Shown here: positions 36,981-48,938 of the stretch, piece after piece
Layout: each line of letters begins with the position of its first letter
Position numbering within the stretch: the first letter of the stretch is position 1
DNA from: Amblyornis subalaris
Taxonomy: Eukaryota > Chordata > Aves > Passeriformes > Ptilonorhynchidae
Assembly: GCA_018881555.1 (NCBI GenBank)
Contig: JACAXG010000093.1
Span: 2,435,380-2,499,379, forward strand
Reading direction: 5' to 3'
Length of the DNA stretch: 64,000 nucleotides
Program-made: the position numbers and the translations under genes
Notes under the pieces: generated by a model
What the model saw: the letters and a program-made list of their open reading frames with translations, nothing else
Told to the model about the DNA's origin: nothing
The model's database searches: none

Positions 36981-38639
36981 CCTGCTGCAGCAAATCCAGA
37001 ATCTCTCCCAGTGTTCCCTGGCCGTGCTGCCAGGGCCCTTCCCCAGCTCCCGTGCCGCCCCCGAGCAGCAGCGCNGGGTGAGGAGGACACTGGAGCCCCT
37101 GCAAACAAGCTGCAGGCATTAATATGGATTCCAGGGCAATTTTATATTTCATGAGCTTCTTTCCTCTTTCTCTTCAGGCCCCCAGGAGATGGCAGATGTT
37201 TTCGGGTATCACGTGGAGAGCAATGTGTCTTTTTTTTTTTTTTAGTTAGTTTTTTTTTTATTGTGAAGATTCCTCCTCACTTGAAGGGATTAAGAGAGGA
37301 AAATCTCTCTTCTGGTTTTGTTTTTTTTTTTCTCTTATCCAATGCAATCAGCATTTCTGAAAAGCTTGCAGTCAGTTTGCCTCTTAGAGCCCTTNCAAAG
37401 GGATGAACTCCTTCATTAAAACTGGCTGCCCACAAAGTTTGGGTCCCTCCTCTCCTTCAGGGCTCATGAGCCAGAAAACACCAGGATCAGTGACACTGCA
37501 AAATGTTTGTGCTGCTCTAGACTCTACANTTATTCCACGTTGTCTCCATCTAAACCCAAACTCGGATCAAAACACCTCGTGAAATCAACTCTATGCATAA
37601 TATTTGCAAAATCAGGCCTAATCCTGCCGTGTGTAACTGAGGCAGGGTATGACAAATAAACTGCAAAAGCCACTTTGAGTTTCTTCTGGCAAAATCCGAC
37701 AGCGGCAGTGAAGCACTGGAACAATGAGCAAGATCACACATCAAATCTCTATTTTCCTCCCTACAGCATTAATCTCTTGTGGTATTGAATCTATTGAACT
37801 CCTCTGTAATTGTCCCTTCAGTTCCTTTCTGTTGATTTCTTGCTTTCCTTTAACAATNACAAAAAATTATCTCCCTTTTTGCATACAGATATAAAGGTGG
37901 GAAGATAAAGTGCTTGGTTTTTTTTCTGGGAACACTGTGAAAATTGCAGTGTATTAATTCATTGCATCTAATATTAAATACAGAAATATCTGCCCTGAGG
38001 GGCCACAGCAATGTGACTGTAACAGCTGAGGGGCTCTGAGTGCCAAGGGTTTTCCATCATGGATTTCTCCCTAACTCCCTCCTTCAGTACCTGGACAGTG
38101 GCTTTGGCCAGAAGTTCCTGCACCCTCCCGAGGCTGGAAACATCCATGAATTCCCTCAAACATGGGAATTCCAGGGGGTGGCCCAGTGCTTAAAGATTGT
38201 AGATATAAATACAATAAAGGAACTCCAGAGGAAATGTCAAAGTCCTGCCAACTCTCCTCCCTCAGCCAACTTTTATTTTAGCTTGAAATGTAAGAAATAA
38301 TTTACTTCTTTGAAAATAGGGAGGGCAATTCATAAAATATTCATTTCCCCCTACNTTGGTGCTTAAGGTGGCTCTGTTTTATCCGTCCTTTTTCCAGGGA
38401 GGGGAACAGGCAGCCCAAACCCTGCTGAATGAAAGATAAATGAGTGGGAAAATTGCTGGAGAACCTCTAATGTATGTGCTCAAGCCATCAGGCTTCAGCT
38501 CTTATTAAGTGTGAGCAAGGACTGTGACTATTCCTGTGTTTGACTGACGTTGGAGGCTTTAAAAAATTCATTTTAAAGGACAAAAGCTAAAATAACTTTT
38601 ATATATTTCCCTCAAAGTAACCAGACATATTTTGCAGAG
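36981..38639. other. Intergenic sequence with poly-T runs
   Basis: A short GC-rich segment at 37,010-37,110 is followed by poly-T runs at 37,228-37,260 and 37,319-37,332. No exon is supported. Confidence 0.5.
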
Positions 38640-38975
38640 TGTCATGGTTTAATGATAATAAAGAAGAGAGAGAGGATGAAATAAAGCCCCAGACAGAGCA
38701 GTGATGCCCAAACAGTTGCTCAGCACCTTCCCCCAGCAGTGAGCAGTGGCTCCCAGCCAGTTCCCCCAGTTTGGCATTCTGAGGTGTGGAATATCCCTTT
38801 GGCCAGCTCAGATCACTTGTCCTGGCCATGCTGCTCCCAAATTCTTGTGCAGCTCCTCACTGGCAGAGCCTGGGACACAGAAGTCCTTGACTCAGGGCAA
38901 GCTCTGCTCAGCAAAATCCAAAATATCTGTGTGCTCTCAGCATTATTCCCTCTATCCCAGCCAAAACCAGCCCAA
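38640..38975 (-). mobile_element. Solo LTR of an avian endogenous retrovirus, diverged
   Basis: It begins TGTCATGGTTTAATG and has TTCCCCCAGTTTGG, GGAATATCCCTTTGGCCAGC, TCAGATCACTTGTCCTGGCC, AAGTCCTTGACTCAGGGC and a final CTATCCCAGCCAAAACCAG. This order is that of a common bird LTR that starts TGTCATGGTTT and ends near CGAAACCAGGACA. I see no second LTR and no gag, pol or env between copies, so it is read as a solo LTR left by recombination. Minus orientation is inferred from the position of the TATA-containing region in better-kept copies. The last bases have decayed. Confidence 0.75.
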
Positions 38976-39955
38976 AGTGTGACGAGGATCGTATTTCCCA
39001 AACCCAGCAGGAAGGGTCCCCGAAACCAGAGTTTGCAGTACTGGCTGCACAGAGGGGAAAAAACAAATCATTTCTATGTCCCTTTGCAATTTCGCTCTGC
39101 CTTATCATCTTCAGTNGGTGCTCAGGAAAAGAAAATGGTTGTGGATGTGGCAAAAAAAAAAATGCTTTGAGTATTTCTCATATAATGAGATGGATCAGGC
39201 TCTGTGAGCTTCCCCTCATGGTGGTAANAGAGAGAGGCAGCCTGGAGGCCCAGACTCATTTTGCAGTGGGTTTGTTACACAATGAGGCAAGGAACAAAGG
39301 AAGAGCTGGAAGGGGGGGAGGATGATGGTGGAGCCCTTCCTCGGTCTGTGATGTGCCTCTGCCCATTCCCAAGAAACGAGGAAGAAAAGTCTCGCACGAA
39401 TTGNCACCGATATAAAAGCACATTATCTGGGACACCCAAGAAAAAAGATCATAACTTTTGCTCTGTATCNTCTCTATTCCCCTGGTGTCGAATGAGAGAA
39501 CCTTAAAATACTCCCTTTTTTGTTGTTTTATTCCTNGGAAAAGTGGAACAAAGTTGCAAATCCGAAGTTTTAGGTAACTGCGTTTTAAAAGAGACTTCTT
39601 CTCGTGGTATTTGGTGCCTAGGAATGACCTGGTGTGCAATATTTCTTGTGACAGAAGGGTATTTCCAAGCCCTTTTCCCAATGCAGTCCTTGGGAGCACA
39701 GGTAAGGCTGGGACTGTCATGTTTAGGAGCAGAGGAACAGCACAGGGTCGTGTTCAAATCTGGCAAGNAGCCTCTCTCAAAGGAGAGTTTATAAAAGATA
39801 TATGAGAAAAATTAAACCATTAAGTTTTCATGTAGTGTAGACTTAGGTGTTTAGAATTGTAAATTTTCTCCCCTTTTTCAAAATCCAAGCTTGAAATTGT
39901 AAATTATTTGACCTACAAAGCTTTATATCCTCTATATTTAACCAGGATGAGGGAG
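38976..39955. other. Intergenic sequence
   Basis: Unique sequence with no recognised gene. Confidence 0.45.
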
Positions 39956-40425
39956 GTGGTTCTCCACCTCTGCTCTGCTNTTGTGAGACGCCACCTGGAG
40001 CACTGAATCCAGCTCGGGGGTCCAGCAGGAGAAGGATGGGAAGAAGCTGGAGGTGTTCACCTGGAGAAGAGAAGGCTCCAGGGAGACCTCAGAGCCTCTT
40101 GCAGTGCCTAAAGNGGCTCCAGGAGAGCTGGAGAGGGACTTGGGACAAGGGATGGAGGGACAGGACGNAGGGAAAGGCTTCCTACTNCCAGAGGGCAGGG
40201 NTGGATGGGATATTGGGAAGGAATTCTGGCTGTGATGGTTGTGAGGCCCTGGCACAGGCTGTCCAGAGAAGCTGTGGCTGCCTCTGGATCCCTGGAAGTG
40301 TCCAAGGTCAGGTTGGAGGGGGCTTGGAGCAGCCTGGGATAGTGGAAGGTGTCCCTGCCCATGGCAGGGGATGGCACTGGATGATTTTTGAGGTCCCTTC
40401 CAATCCAAACCATTCCATGATCCGC
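39956..40425 (+). mobile_element. CR1 LINE 3' copy, about 465 bp
   Basis: Starts near TTCTCCACCTCTGCTCTGCT and runs through CCACCTGGAGCACTGAATCC, GGGACTTGGGACAAGGGATG, GGGATATTGGGAAGGAATTC and CCCTTCCAATCCAAACC to CCATGATCC. It is 5'-truncated. Confidence 0.95.
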
Positions 40426-41247
40426 TGGCAGGCACAGACAAGTGGAGAGGGGCAGAGACAGTCGACCATTCAAACAAATTCCATTGAATTCCCAAGCAAA
40501 GCTGAGGACCTCAGCTGGAATGACANAAGTAATTTAAACCTGTCTCCTTGTCCTGTATCCCTGTGTTTCCAACGGGGAGGTGTTTCCAGGACCTGCAGTT
40601 GGATTGCTGGACTGTCCTTGGGAGCAGCATTTTTCATATTACATGGCACTCCGAGGAATTAAACTCTTCTGCAATAGGAAATTGAAGAACTGGGACTTCC
40701 TGGCGTGATTCCTTCAAGACAAAGTGCACTTGATCAGGAAAGAGCGATTTGGGGATCAATATCTCAGCTTTGGATCAGTCCCTTGCACGGTGCTTTTCTG
40801 TGCCCCTGCTGAGTGAAGGGCTGGGCCCCTCTCACACCAACAACAGCCTGGGGAGGTCTCGCCGAAATTGGCTTTTANAACGCAAAACCTTCTCCTCAGC
40901 TACTTCTGATCAGCACTTTTTGTCTTCAACAATAGTGCTAATTATGGTGAAAGGAAACCTTTCTTCAAGGGATATGGTCACAGACCACAGATTAAGCACA
41001 CGCTGATCATAAATANAGTTCATGGCCTAAAATAAGGGTTTTAAATGTAATTCATCAGCCAGCTTAACATATTGTCTGAGCTCTTTCTCCTTGAGGATAT
41101 TTAATGGTTTGTGGGTTTTTTAACAAATAGGAACATTCATATTCAAAGAAAAAAAGTGAAAAAAATACACTTGAAATTCAATTATCTTTTTACTCCAGTT
41201 GCTAATTTTTTTTAATATAAACATATAAATTAAATAAATCTTGTTAG
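40426..41247. other. Intergenic sequence
   Basis: No supported gene or repeat. AT-rich near 41.1-41.24 kb. Confidence 0.45.
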
Positions 41248-41352
41248 GCAAAGGTTCTTCNCCCAGAGGGTGGTTGGGCACTGAACGGGCTCCACAAGGC
41301 AGTGGTCGCTGGANGTCTCTCCCAACCTTCATGATTCCANGATTCCACGATT
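41248..41352 (+). mobile_element. CR1 LINE 3' fragment (older group), shortened
   Basis: AGGCAAAGGTTCTTC, CAGAGGGTGGTTGGGCACTG, GTCTCTCCCAACCTTC and ATGATTCC repeats at the end match an older CR1 3' region in plus orientation. Confidence 0.85.
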
Positions 41353-42916
41353 TTTCCTCACACAGGGAAGAATAAAAACTCCAGGTGGTGTTCTCGTGTG
41401 CTGCTCTGCTGAGGCAAACCCCCTGAACTGTGCCTATAANAAGCACAAGTTCTTGAGCTAAAAAAACATCAACCAGCTCTTCCGAATCCAGTTAATTATT
41501 AAACGAGCCATGAAGATTTTCAATGCATGGCTGGCTTCGGTGAGCTCATCTCATAGACTGAGTTTCTCTCTGTAGTTTATTCAGATTACTCCAATTTCTG
41601 CTTTTTTCTCAAAAATGTATCTTTGCAGCNGGATGAGAACACGAGTTCGGGCAAGGAATGCTTTGTTGAGGCTCAACAGAGGAGTGAGAGCTCCAGAAGT
41701 GTTCGAAGGAGGAAAAGGGAACTGCAGATATGTCTGGTTTCAGCACTAAATGAAGGTCAAATTCAATTCTCTTTAGAGCTTATCAGGAAAATGCTGTAGG
41801 CAAAGCACCCAGTGGCTGNCACACCACGCAAAGCCAGGGCTGTACTCAGATGGACCTCACAACCAAACCAGGTGTTTGCTAAGGTTTAAAAACCCCACAC
41901 TGCACAGTGTGCAGACNTTTTCCCACTTTCCGAGCCCAATTTCAAGGAATCAGATTTGTCAGTTCTGCTTTGGACTTCTGCTGGCTCCCCGTATTTTTTT
42001 CATGGCACTTTCAGGGAAGCNATGATCCAGGGGAGATGTTCCTCCCCCAGCTCCGAGTGCCGCTCCGGTGCAAGGATCCCAGGAAGCTGCTGCTGTTCCT
42101 CTGTGTGTCAGGCACTGTCCCCGATGGGCTATAGCTCGATTCCAAAAAGCACCGAATTTTGGTGGACATTCTGGACGCTTCAGAAAGGTTAAACCCTGTG
42201 GTTGGTTGTCTGGGAAAGGAATTATTTTTTCTTTAGGAACTGGAGCCTGCCAAGCAGGGAATGAAGTGAACCCAAGTCCTAAGGGGGAGTGAGAGCTGGC
42301 ACACAGGCAGAGTTACATCATTTATTCCTCTTATTTTGGGGGAGTTCCCAGTGAAACACCACCCCAAGCCACACAAAACCCTGCAGAAATCAGTGCATAC
42401 ATTCCCAATAAAAAATGANTGTGCTCCAAAGCCACTGCTGGGAGCCTCACTGTTAGTTAAGCATTTTAAGCNCTTGTTTTGATGCAGGGAATATTTTCAA
42501 AGTAAGTTATGGGAATAAAATACTCTTGTAGAGAAAGATGGGTTATTTTTTATCACAGCTACTTCAAAAAAATCAATTTCTGAGGAAGTGCATTATGCTT
42601 GAGGAGACTGGTACAAAGAGGACAGAGATGTTTATGAATGCTCTCCTCTCTGTGGGACAGTACTCTGATTTTACTCAGCCCCAGCAGATCCATAGGCAAG
42701 TATGGTCCCCATCCTTTTACTGCATCAGTTGTTAGTATCCTCTGATTCATGTCTTAAATATTGGGGATTTAGGTAAATGTACATAAAAGTTTATAAAAGT
42801 ATATGTGTGTACATATATATATATATAAAGTATAAGTATATATGAGTATTTTAGTATAAGAATCAAGTTTAAAGATGCGTGAGGAAGAATTTTAAGTTAA
42901 TTACAAAGGTTCTTAA
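41353..42916. other. Intergenic sequence with a TA/TG-rich tract
   Basis: Unique sequence. The tract 42,797-42,850 is rich in TATA, with short TG and TAAG repeats. No gene was recognised. Confidence 0.5.
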
Positions 42917-43076
42917 TAGCTGTGGCTGCCTCATCCCTGGAAGTGTCCCAGGTCAGGTTGGACAGGGCTTGGAGCACCCTGGGATAGTGGGAGGTGTCCC
43001 TGCCCATGGCAGGGGTGGGACTGGATGGGCTTTAAGGTCCCTTCCCACCCAAACNATTCCATGATTCTGTGATTTC
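42917..43076 (+). mobile_element. CR1 LINE 3'-end fragment
   Basis: TAGCTGTGGCTGCCTCATCC, GGTCAGGTTGGACAGGGCTT, GGGCTTTAAGGTCCCTTCCC and a CCATGATTCTGTGATT tail. Confidence 0.94.
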
Positions 43077-44978
43077 ATTGCCAGAACCCTGCACCCTTGG
43101 CCCTGGACTGGCAGTAAAATGCTCTCAAAGCAATGTAAAGATTCTCCTTTGGACAATATCCTCCAATAAAAGTAGGAATTTGTAACAGGTGAAATAAAAC
43201 CTTCTAATTTTTGATCCTAGAGTTTACCAGTCCAAATAAATGACTTTACATTCATACTTCAAGGTATCCTCATTCTCCTCAAGCAAATGCTGAGTGCAGT
43301 TATAATGGGAACAAAGCCTTTAGCTGCTTTTTTTCCCTACCATTTTTATTATAATCCAGTCATTTTAATGCTCTTTAAACACTGATCTTCCTTTTGATTG
43401 GCCATTGATCCTGATGTCTAAATCCATCCCTGCTTTGGTGAGGTGTATCTTGCTGTATATTGATAAATGTAAACTTTCATGATCCGTTATCCCAAAGAAA
43501 GCAAAGTTTAATGTGATGTGTGGGTTTATGTTGGATTTTATTTCTATATAAATAACAGTGGAGCTCAGGACAATCCTCTTAACTCACCTGTGTGCTCCAA
43601 TCTCACAATTGTGTACACACATTATTGTTATGGTTTTTATGCTTCATCTCTTACAGCACTGATGTCACCTGCAGTTGATTTTTCTTTACAATGAGGTTTT
43701 CTCAACCAAAACAAAGACCANAAAGGTCCCATTTCAAATGTCCTTGGGAATACCTGGCCATGGCCACCGTGGGCCATGACAATCATCCTGGTGTGGCCCC
43801 AAGAAGGGTTTTCTTCCTAACACAGCTATTTTGATACAGAACTAAATACTCTTTAGGGATATCTAACGTATTTTGAAATGTTTTGCTGTCCCTGGAAGTG
43901 TCTTCATTAAACCATATTAAAGTCAACCTCGATGGCATCTCATGGCAAAGGGATACAAACGCCAGCTATGCATGAGATGAAAAAATAATTCTATTTTACT
44001 CATAATTGCAATGAATTTTCATCCATCAGGACTTTAGGCAAGGCATAAAAGGAGACTGGAAAAAAAAACCCCAGTACATATTAACCTGCTGGGGTTAAAA
44101 TTAACTCCCAAACTACTCAATTATTTCTCTGAGTTGCAAACATTGATTGGAGTTTCGAGAACACAAAAAAAACCCCAAAGCCTTTTCTGTTCTGAATTCG
44201 GGCGAATTGGCTCATGTCCCAAAACATGAGCACAACATGTTCCTAAGAAGGAGCTGAAATCAGAGGAGAGCAGGAGTTTGTTCTGGAGCAAATGAAAGTC
44301 AAAAACCAGCTCTGCCTGAGGGCAGGGGTGGCTGCAAACCAACCAGTGCTGAGGGACTCCAGGGGATGAAGCAACACAAACTTCCCACCCTGCCCATGGA
44401 GAAATCCCTCCAGTGATGCAAAACCCACCTGTTTCAGCTGCTAAACACTTGGATTGAAGCCTTCCTTTTCACAGGGAAAATGCTGCTGCCACAGCACTTC
44501 TTGGACACGGGAACCTACTCACGTTTTAAATATGTTGTGCCACACAGAGCGTGTGGAGAAGGAAAGCTGCTGGAACAGCTCTGCCAGGGCCATTGCACGG
44601 ATTACAGGCATTGAGAGGAAACTCCAGGAGTTGATGTGGCAGCCAGAGCCTTGTGATGCTCCTCAGGATCTCTGNTCACACCCCTTTGGCTCCCATATCC
44701 ATGCCTGTTCAGGGACTGGCACTGTGTGCGACAAAGATGGGATGTCTTGGCCAAGCCTGGATTCTCTAATGGAGCAAATATAACAGGTCCCTCATTTTCC
44801 CATCTCTCAGCAGGGGAAATTTGGCCAAACAATGGACAGAAGTCCCCAAGGAGGACAGTAAGTCTGGGTCTCAGCTGGACACATCCATTTCAAACTGCAC
44901 CGTGGTGCTCCATGGACATCACAACCCTGAGAGGTGCTGCTTCAGGGAAAACCTTGGTAAAACAGCACAAGTTAAATC
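43077..44978. other. Intergenic sequence
   Basis: Unique AT-rich sequence with no supported gene, RNA or repeat. Confidence 0.5.
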
Positions 44979-45135
44979 CCAGAATCACAGAGTGGGTTGG
45001 GTTGGAAGGCACCTTAAAGCCCATCCAGTTCCAAACCCCTGCCACCTTCCACTAGACACTATTTCTGGGCAACNTGTGCCAGGGCCTCACCACCCTCACA
45101 GGGAACAATTTCTTCCCAATATCTGATCAAAACTT
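44979..45135 (-). mobile_element. CR1 LINE 3' fragment with internal deletions
   Basis: CAGAATCACAGAGTGGGTTG begins the copy. The usual blocks between CCCCTGCC and ACCTTCCACT, and between CTA and TTTCTGGGCAAC, are missing, so at least two internal deletions are present. It then continues to CACAGGGAACAATTTCTTCC. Confidence 0.9.
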
Positions 45136-48100
45136 ACTCTCTTTCTTTCTTTTGATGGGGAACAGTGAAGATCTGGGAGTGGTGGGATTCTGTCCTCTGC
45201 CCTTACTTGCTGTTCCTTAATGTCTCACTGTGTCAAGTCTTGTTCTTGGCAAGAAACANTTTGTACACCTGAGGCTGCCTGACATTTTGGGTACTTTTGT
45301 GCACGTTGTAAATACACTCAGACCAGGAATGGTTAAAGCAGTTTACAAAATTAAATCCGTGACTGGTAATAAAGAGCTCCTCCTCGATTTTGAACCAAAA
45401 ATTTGATAAAAATAACTGAAAATGTAGTGGGTTCATGGATTATTTTTAACTCATTATNAGCAATTAAATAATTTTTGGTTTAAAAGCAACTGCATTGGCC
45501 AGTTCTGGGATTCAATGAGGTGCTTTGATGGGACAGCTCCAAGAGTTAAACAANGTTGTTTTGTGACTCCAACATCTAACTTGGCTCCTCCCAAATCCAA
45601 ACCCAAACCCACCACGACATNATTTCGATTCAGAGCCAACAAAAGCCACCAGGAGCAGCTGGATGGGACTTTCTGCCATCATTGTTTTCCCGGGGACCAC
45701 GAGGAGCTGTGATCCCAACCCTGCTTTCGGGAAAGGAACAGTCACCCCCTGCCACCCCATCTGCACAAGTGGCCCTTTCCTGGGGACAGAGCTGCCTTTG
45801 TCCCTCCAGGGAAAACACAGAGTCGTTTCATCACCCTGGGATTCGGGAAGCGCTCAGGATCGTTTCAGGAAGAGAAAACTTTTTCAGACGTTCTAAACAG
45901 GACTTTTTTTTTCCCAGAGATTTTTAATGATTTGCAGAGTCTTTCAAGGAAAATCCTTGTGAGAGATGTGAAAGGAAGGTATTTGCAGACTAAAAGTTGG
46001 ACAGAAAAACCCCTAAATACAATAATGGCTGTTGCTGAGTTCACACAAGAGCAGTGAGAGTGAAGCTCTTCTTATCTCTCTGTCTTAGAGCACTTGGTGC
46101 TTTCAGTGTTTAGGGCTGATCCTCTCCTGAGGGTAAAATCTCCCCATTTTCTATTCAAAATTCCAAAAGCATTACAAGTTTTAAAAGATTTTTGTGCTTT
46201 AATAGGCAAACACAAGTGGGAAAAATAGGAAGTGACTGATTTTATGACAGTCACATCCACTGGAACTGTTCCCAATGTATTTACCTGACCAGGAGCCNTT
46301 ACTTTTCCTTAGGGAATGCTTCAGGATTTCAATCCTGGAGAGAATTCAATGAGCCAAGGAGGAATAAGTTCATGCCCTCCCATGGAATTTATTATCTGTC
46401 CTTTATCTCTGTCTCCCAGGTTTCAACACCCACCTCGAGCCCCACAGTGTCAGAAAGTGCTGATTCACATTGTGATTCTGGGAAAAAACAAGGAATTGTT
46501 GTTCCCCAGCAGGTTTGGGGAGGCTTGAAGATACTTTTGGCTCACCCAGCAATTAAATAACTGTAAATAACATTCAAACTATANGAAGCCACATATCTGA
46601 CTATGAATTCAGAGTTATCCTGAGATTTAAGCACAGAAATGCTGCATCACCTGCAGTGGAAGACCTTTCATAGCAGTGAGCGTTAATCTTATCATAAAAT
46701 AGATTAAAAAATAATCCTTAAAATAGATGAAGAATTCAGTGGCATAAATATCTGGAATAGAGCACCTGTAGCTGTTTCACTTTCTAAACTAATTCATTAT
46801 TGAAATGCTTAAATGCATGTTAAATACTGCAAGTTCTATTGCACTGCAAGAGAACAAGACTAGGTTNATCCCTGAGCACTGGAGTTTAAATACATTGATT
46901 TTACACTAAAAGGTAACTTACTATGTTCTTCTTTCATGGAGACAGTTAGGGAATGGTTTGGAAGTTCACATATTTTTTTGTCCAGTGGAAGNGTTGGAGG
47001 AGCAGAAAATAAAGTAGTGGCCCTTGGCCAGCCCTGGCCATTCATGGGATGGACACACCCTAAGTGCCTGAGCAGGACAGCAGCTTCAGTCCCAGGACAG
47101 ATCAGGAACAGGCCAGGTCCTTCCTAACAGACCCAAGTACAGGGCCATTACCAAAATTCCATTTAGAAATTAAAAGTTTTGTCAGAAAACCCAGATTTTT
47201 TGGGGTAGAAAAAAGCTACAACCCCAAACCCACTGCATGCCAGGTGTGTCCCTGTGAGTGGTTCCAGCACTGAAACCCCCGAGTTTTAACACTATCAATT
47301 TACAAATATTATGGGACAGAATTAGTGTATTTCTCCACTCACACGACCTGTTGCTGTTAAGTTGCATTTTTCATCTGTTTGTTCTGTTTTCCCAGGCCAG
47401 TTTCAACTTTAGCCTGGAAAAGAGTCTGAAATAGCTCCAGATGTACCTGAATGCAGAGCTACACCTGCCCCAAACCTCGCAGCAAGCTGTGAGTAAATCC
47501 AGAGCCTGCTGTCCCTTTTTTGAATGCACCCATTGTGGCAAAACTCGTTCTGCTGCTTCATTGTATTATCACAAATGTTTTCGCTGACTTCACCCCTCTG
47601 GTGACTCACGCAGAGGCCATTGGGCTCCCGGAATAAAACACTGTTGTAGCAGTTTTTCCACATAAAAGGCCAGTGTTTCAGGGGATCCTGCTTCCACAGG
47701 GGTTGCTGTTTGGATGTATATAATGCACGTTCAGTGTCGTCCCCGGCGCCTTATCCGGGAGCTCCAAGTCTGGGTAGAGCCAGCAAGGATCATCTCCCAC
47801 CGGAGCAGCCTGGAGGAGGAAGCTGCAAACCTCTGCAGGCCACCTAAATTTATGTGAGAAAGAAATTTGTCTCCTGGGACAGCGTTATCTCCGTGTGGTT
47901 TCTATGGTTGCTAGTTCAGGTCGTTCTATTCCTCCCTCTCTCTGCAAAAAAAATAGTTATTTTTTCATTAAAATAAAGAATTACTGACAAATTCGTATTT
48001 CACNTGAGTGATTGGCATTTTCCAAGCCATGTGACTGCATTAGCAGGACACATTTAACGGTGGGCATTTGTGAACTGATGANGAAATGCTATTTATACCC

Positions 48101-48441
48101 TGATTCCCAGGTGTCCTGGAAAAAAAAGGGTGTAAGACTTGCAGCAGGAGAANGGGATGATCCGTACAAAGGAGGTGCTGTCTTTGGAGAAGGCCAGTTC
48201 CACCTCCTGGAGGCTGGGATAGGCAAACACTGACTCACTGGAGGATGCAGTGGAAGGACTGGATTTTTGGCTGGTTTTGAAGGTTTTTTCAAGAGGCACT
48301 TCCAGTGANGTCTGTTTGCTTTTATCTCACGTGCTGCAGTGAATCTGCCTGGATTTGGCACTGAATTCTCCCCTGCAGCAGCACCACAGGAACCAAGGCT
48401 TCAGCTGCCTTTTTTTGCTGTGACCCTTCTTGGACTATGTA
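45136..48441. other. Intergenic sequence
   Basis: No gene recognised. A few CpGs near 47,735-47,760. Otherwise AT-rich unique DNA. Confidence 0.5.
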
Positions 48442-48755
48442 ATCATGGAAATATGGAATAGGTTGGGTTGGAAGGGACTTTAAAGATCATCTTGTTCCAC
48501 CCAGGGACACCTTCCACTATCCCAGGTTGCTCCAAGCCCCATCCAGCCTGGCCTTGGGCACTTCCAGGGATGGGGCAGCCACAGCTTCTCTGGACAACCC
48601 GTGCCAGGGCCTCCCCACCCTCACAGGGAAAGATTTCTTCCCAATATCCCACATTAATTGGCTCTCCTTCAGTTTAAGACCATTGCAGCTTTTTCTATCA
48701 CTTTTTATCCTGCTGAAAAGTTGTCCCGAGTTTGTCCCCACATCCTTCTTACCAC
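48442..48755 (-). mobile_element. CR1 LINE 3' fragment, about 310 bp
   Basis: Starts AATCATGGAAATATGGAATA, contains GGGACACCTTCCACTATCCC and CCTCCCCACCCTCACAGGG, then continues through AGTTTAAGACCATTGC and GAGTTTGTCCCCACATCCTT, a more 5' CR1 block that most copies here lack. A 17-bp-scale gap removes the usual CATGGGCAGG block. Confidence 0.92.
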
Positions 48756-48897
48756 AGCAATCCCTTTGGGCTTGTTTCTCTAGACCTGCTGAAACTGTCA
48801 CTGTTTGCTTTGGCACAGCAGAGCAGAGAAACACAGCCTCTTGAAGATNATGAAATATGATGAGAATGTAATTTATGAAAAGAGGCTTTGTTATGTG

Positions 48898-48938
48898 TTA
48901 TATATATATTTTTTTTTCTATATATATATATATATATG
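48898..48938. repeat. TA microsatellite interrupted by poly-T
   Basis: Tandem TA dinucleotides, a run of ten or so T, then about ten further TA units. Confidence 0.95.
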
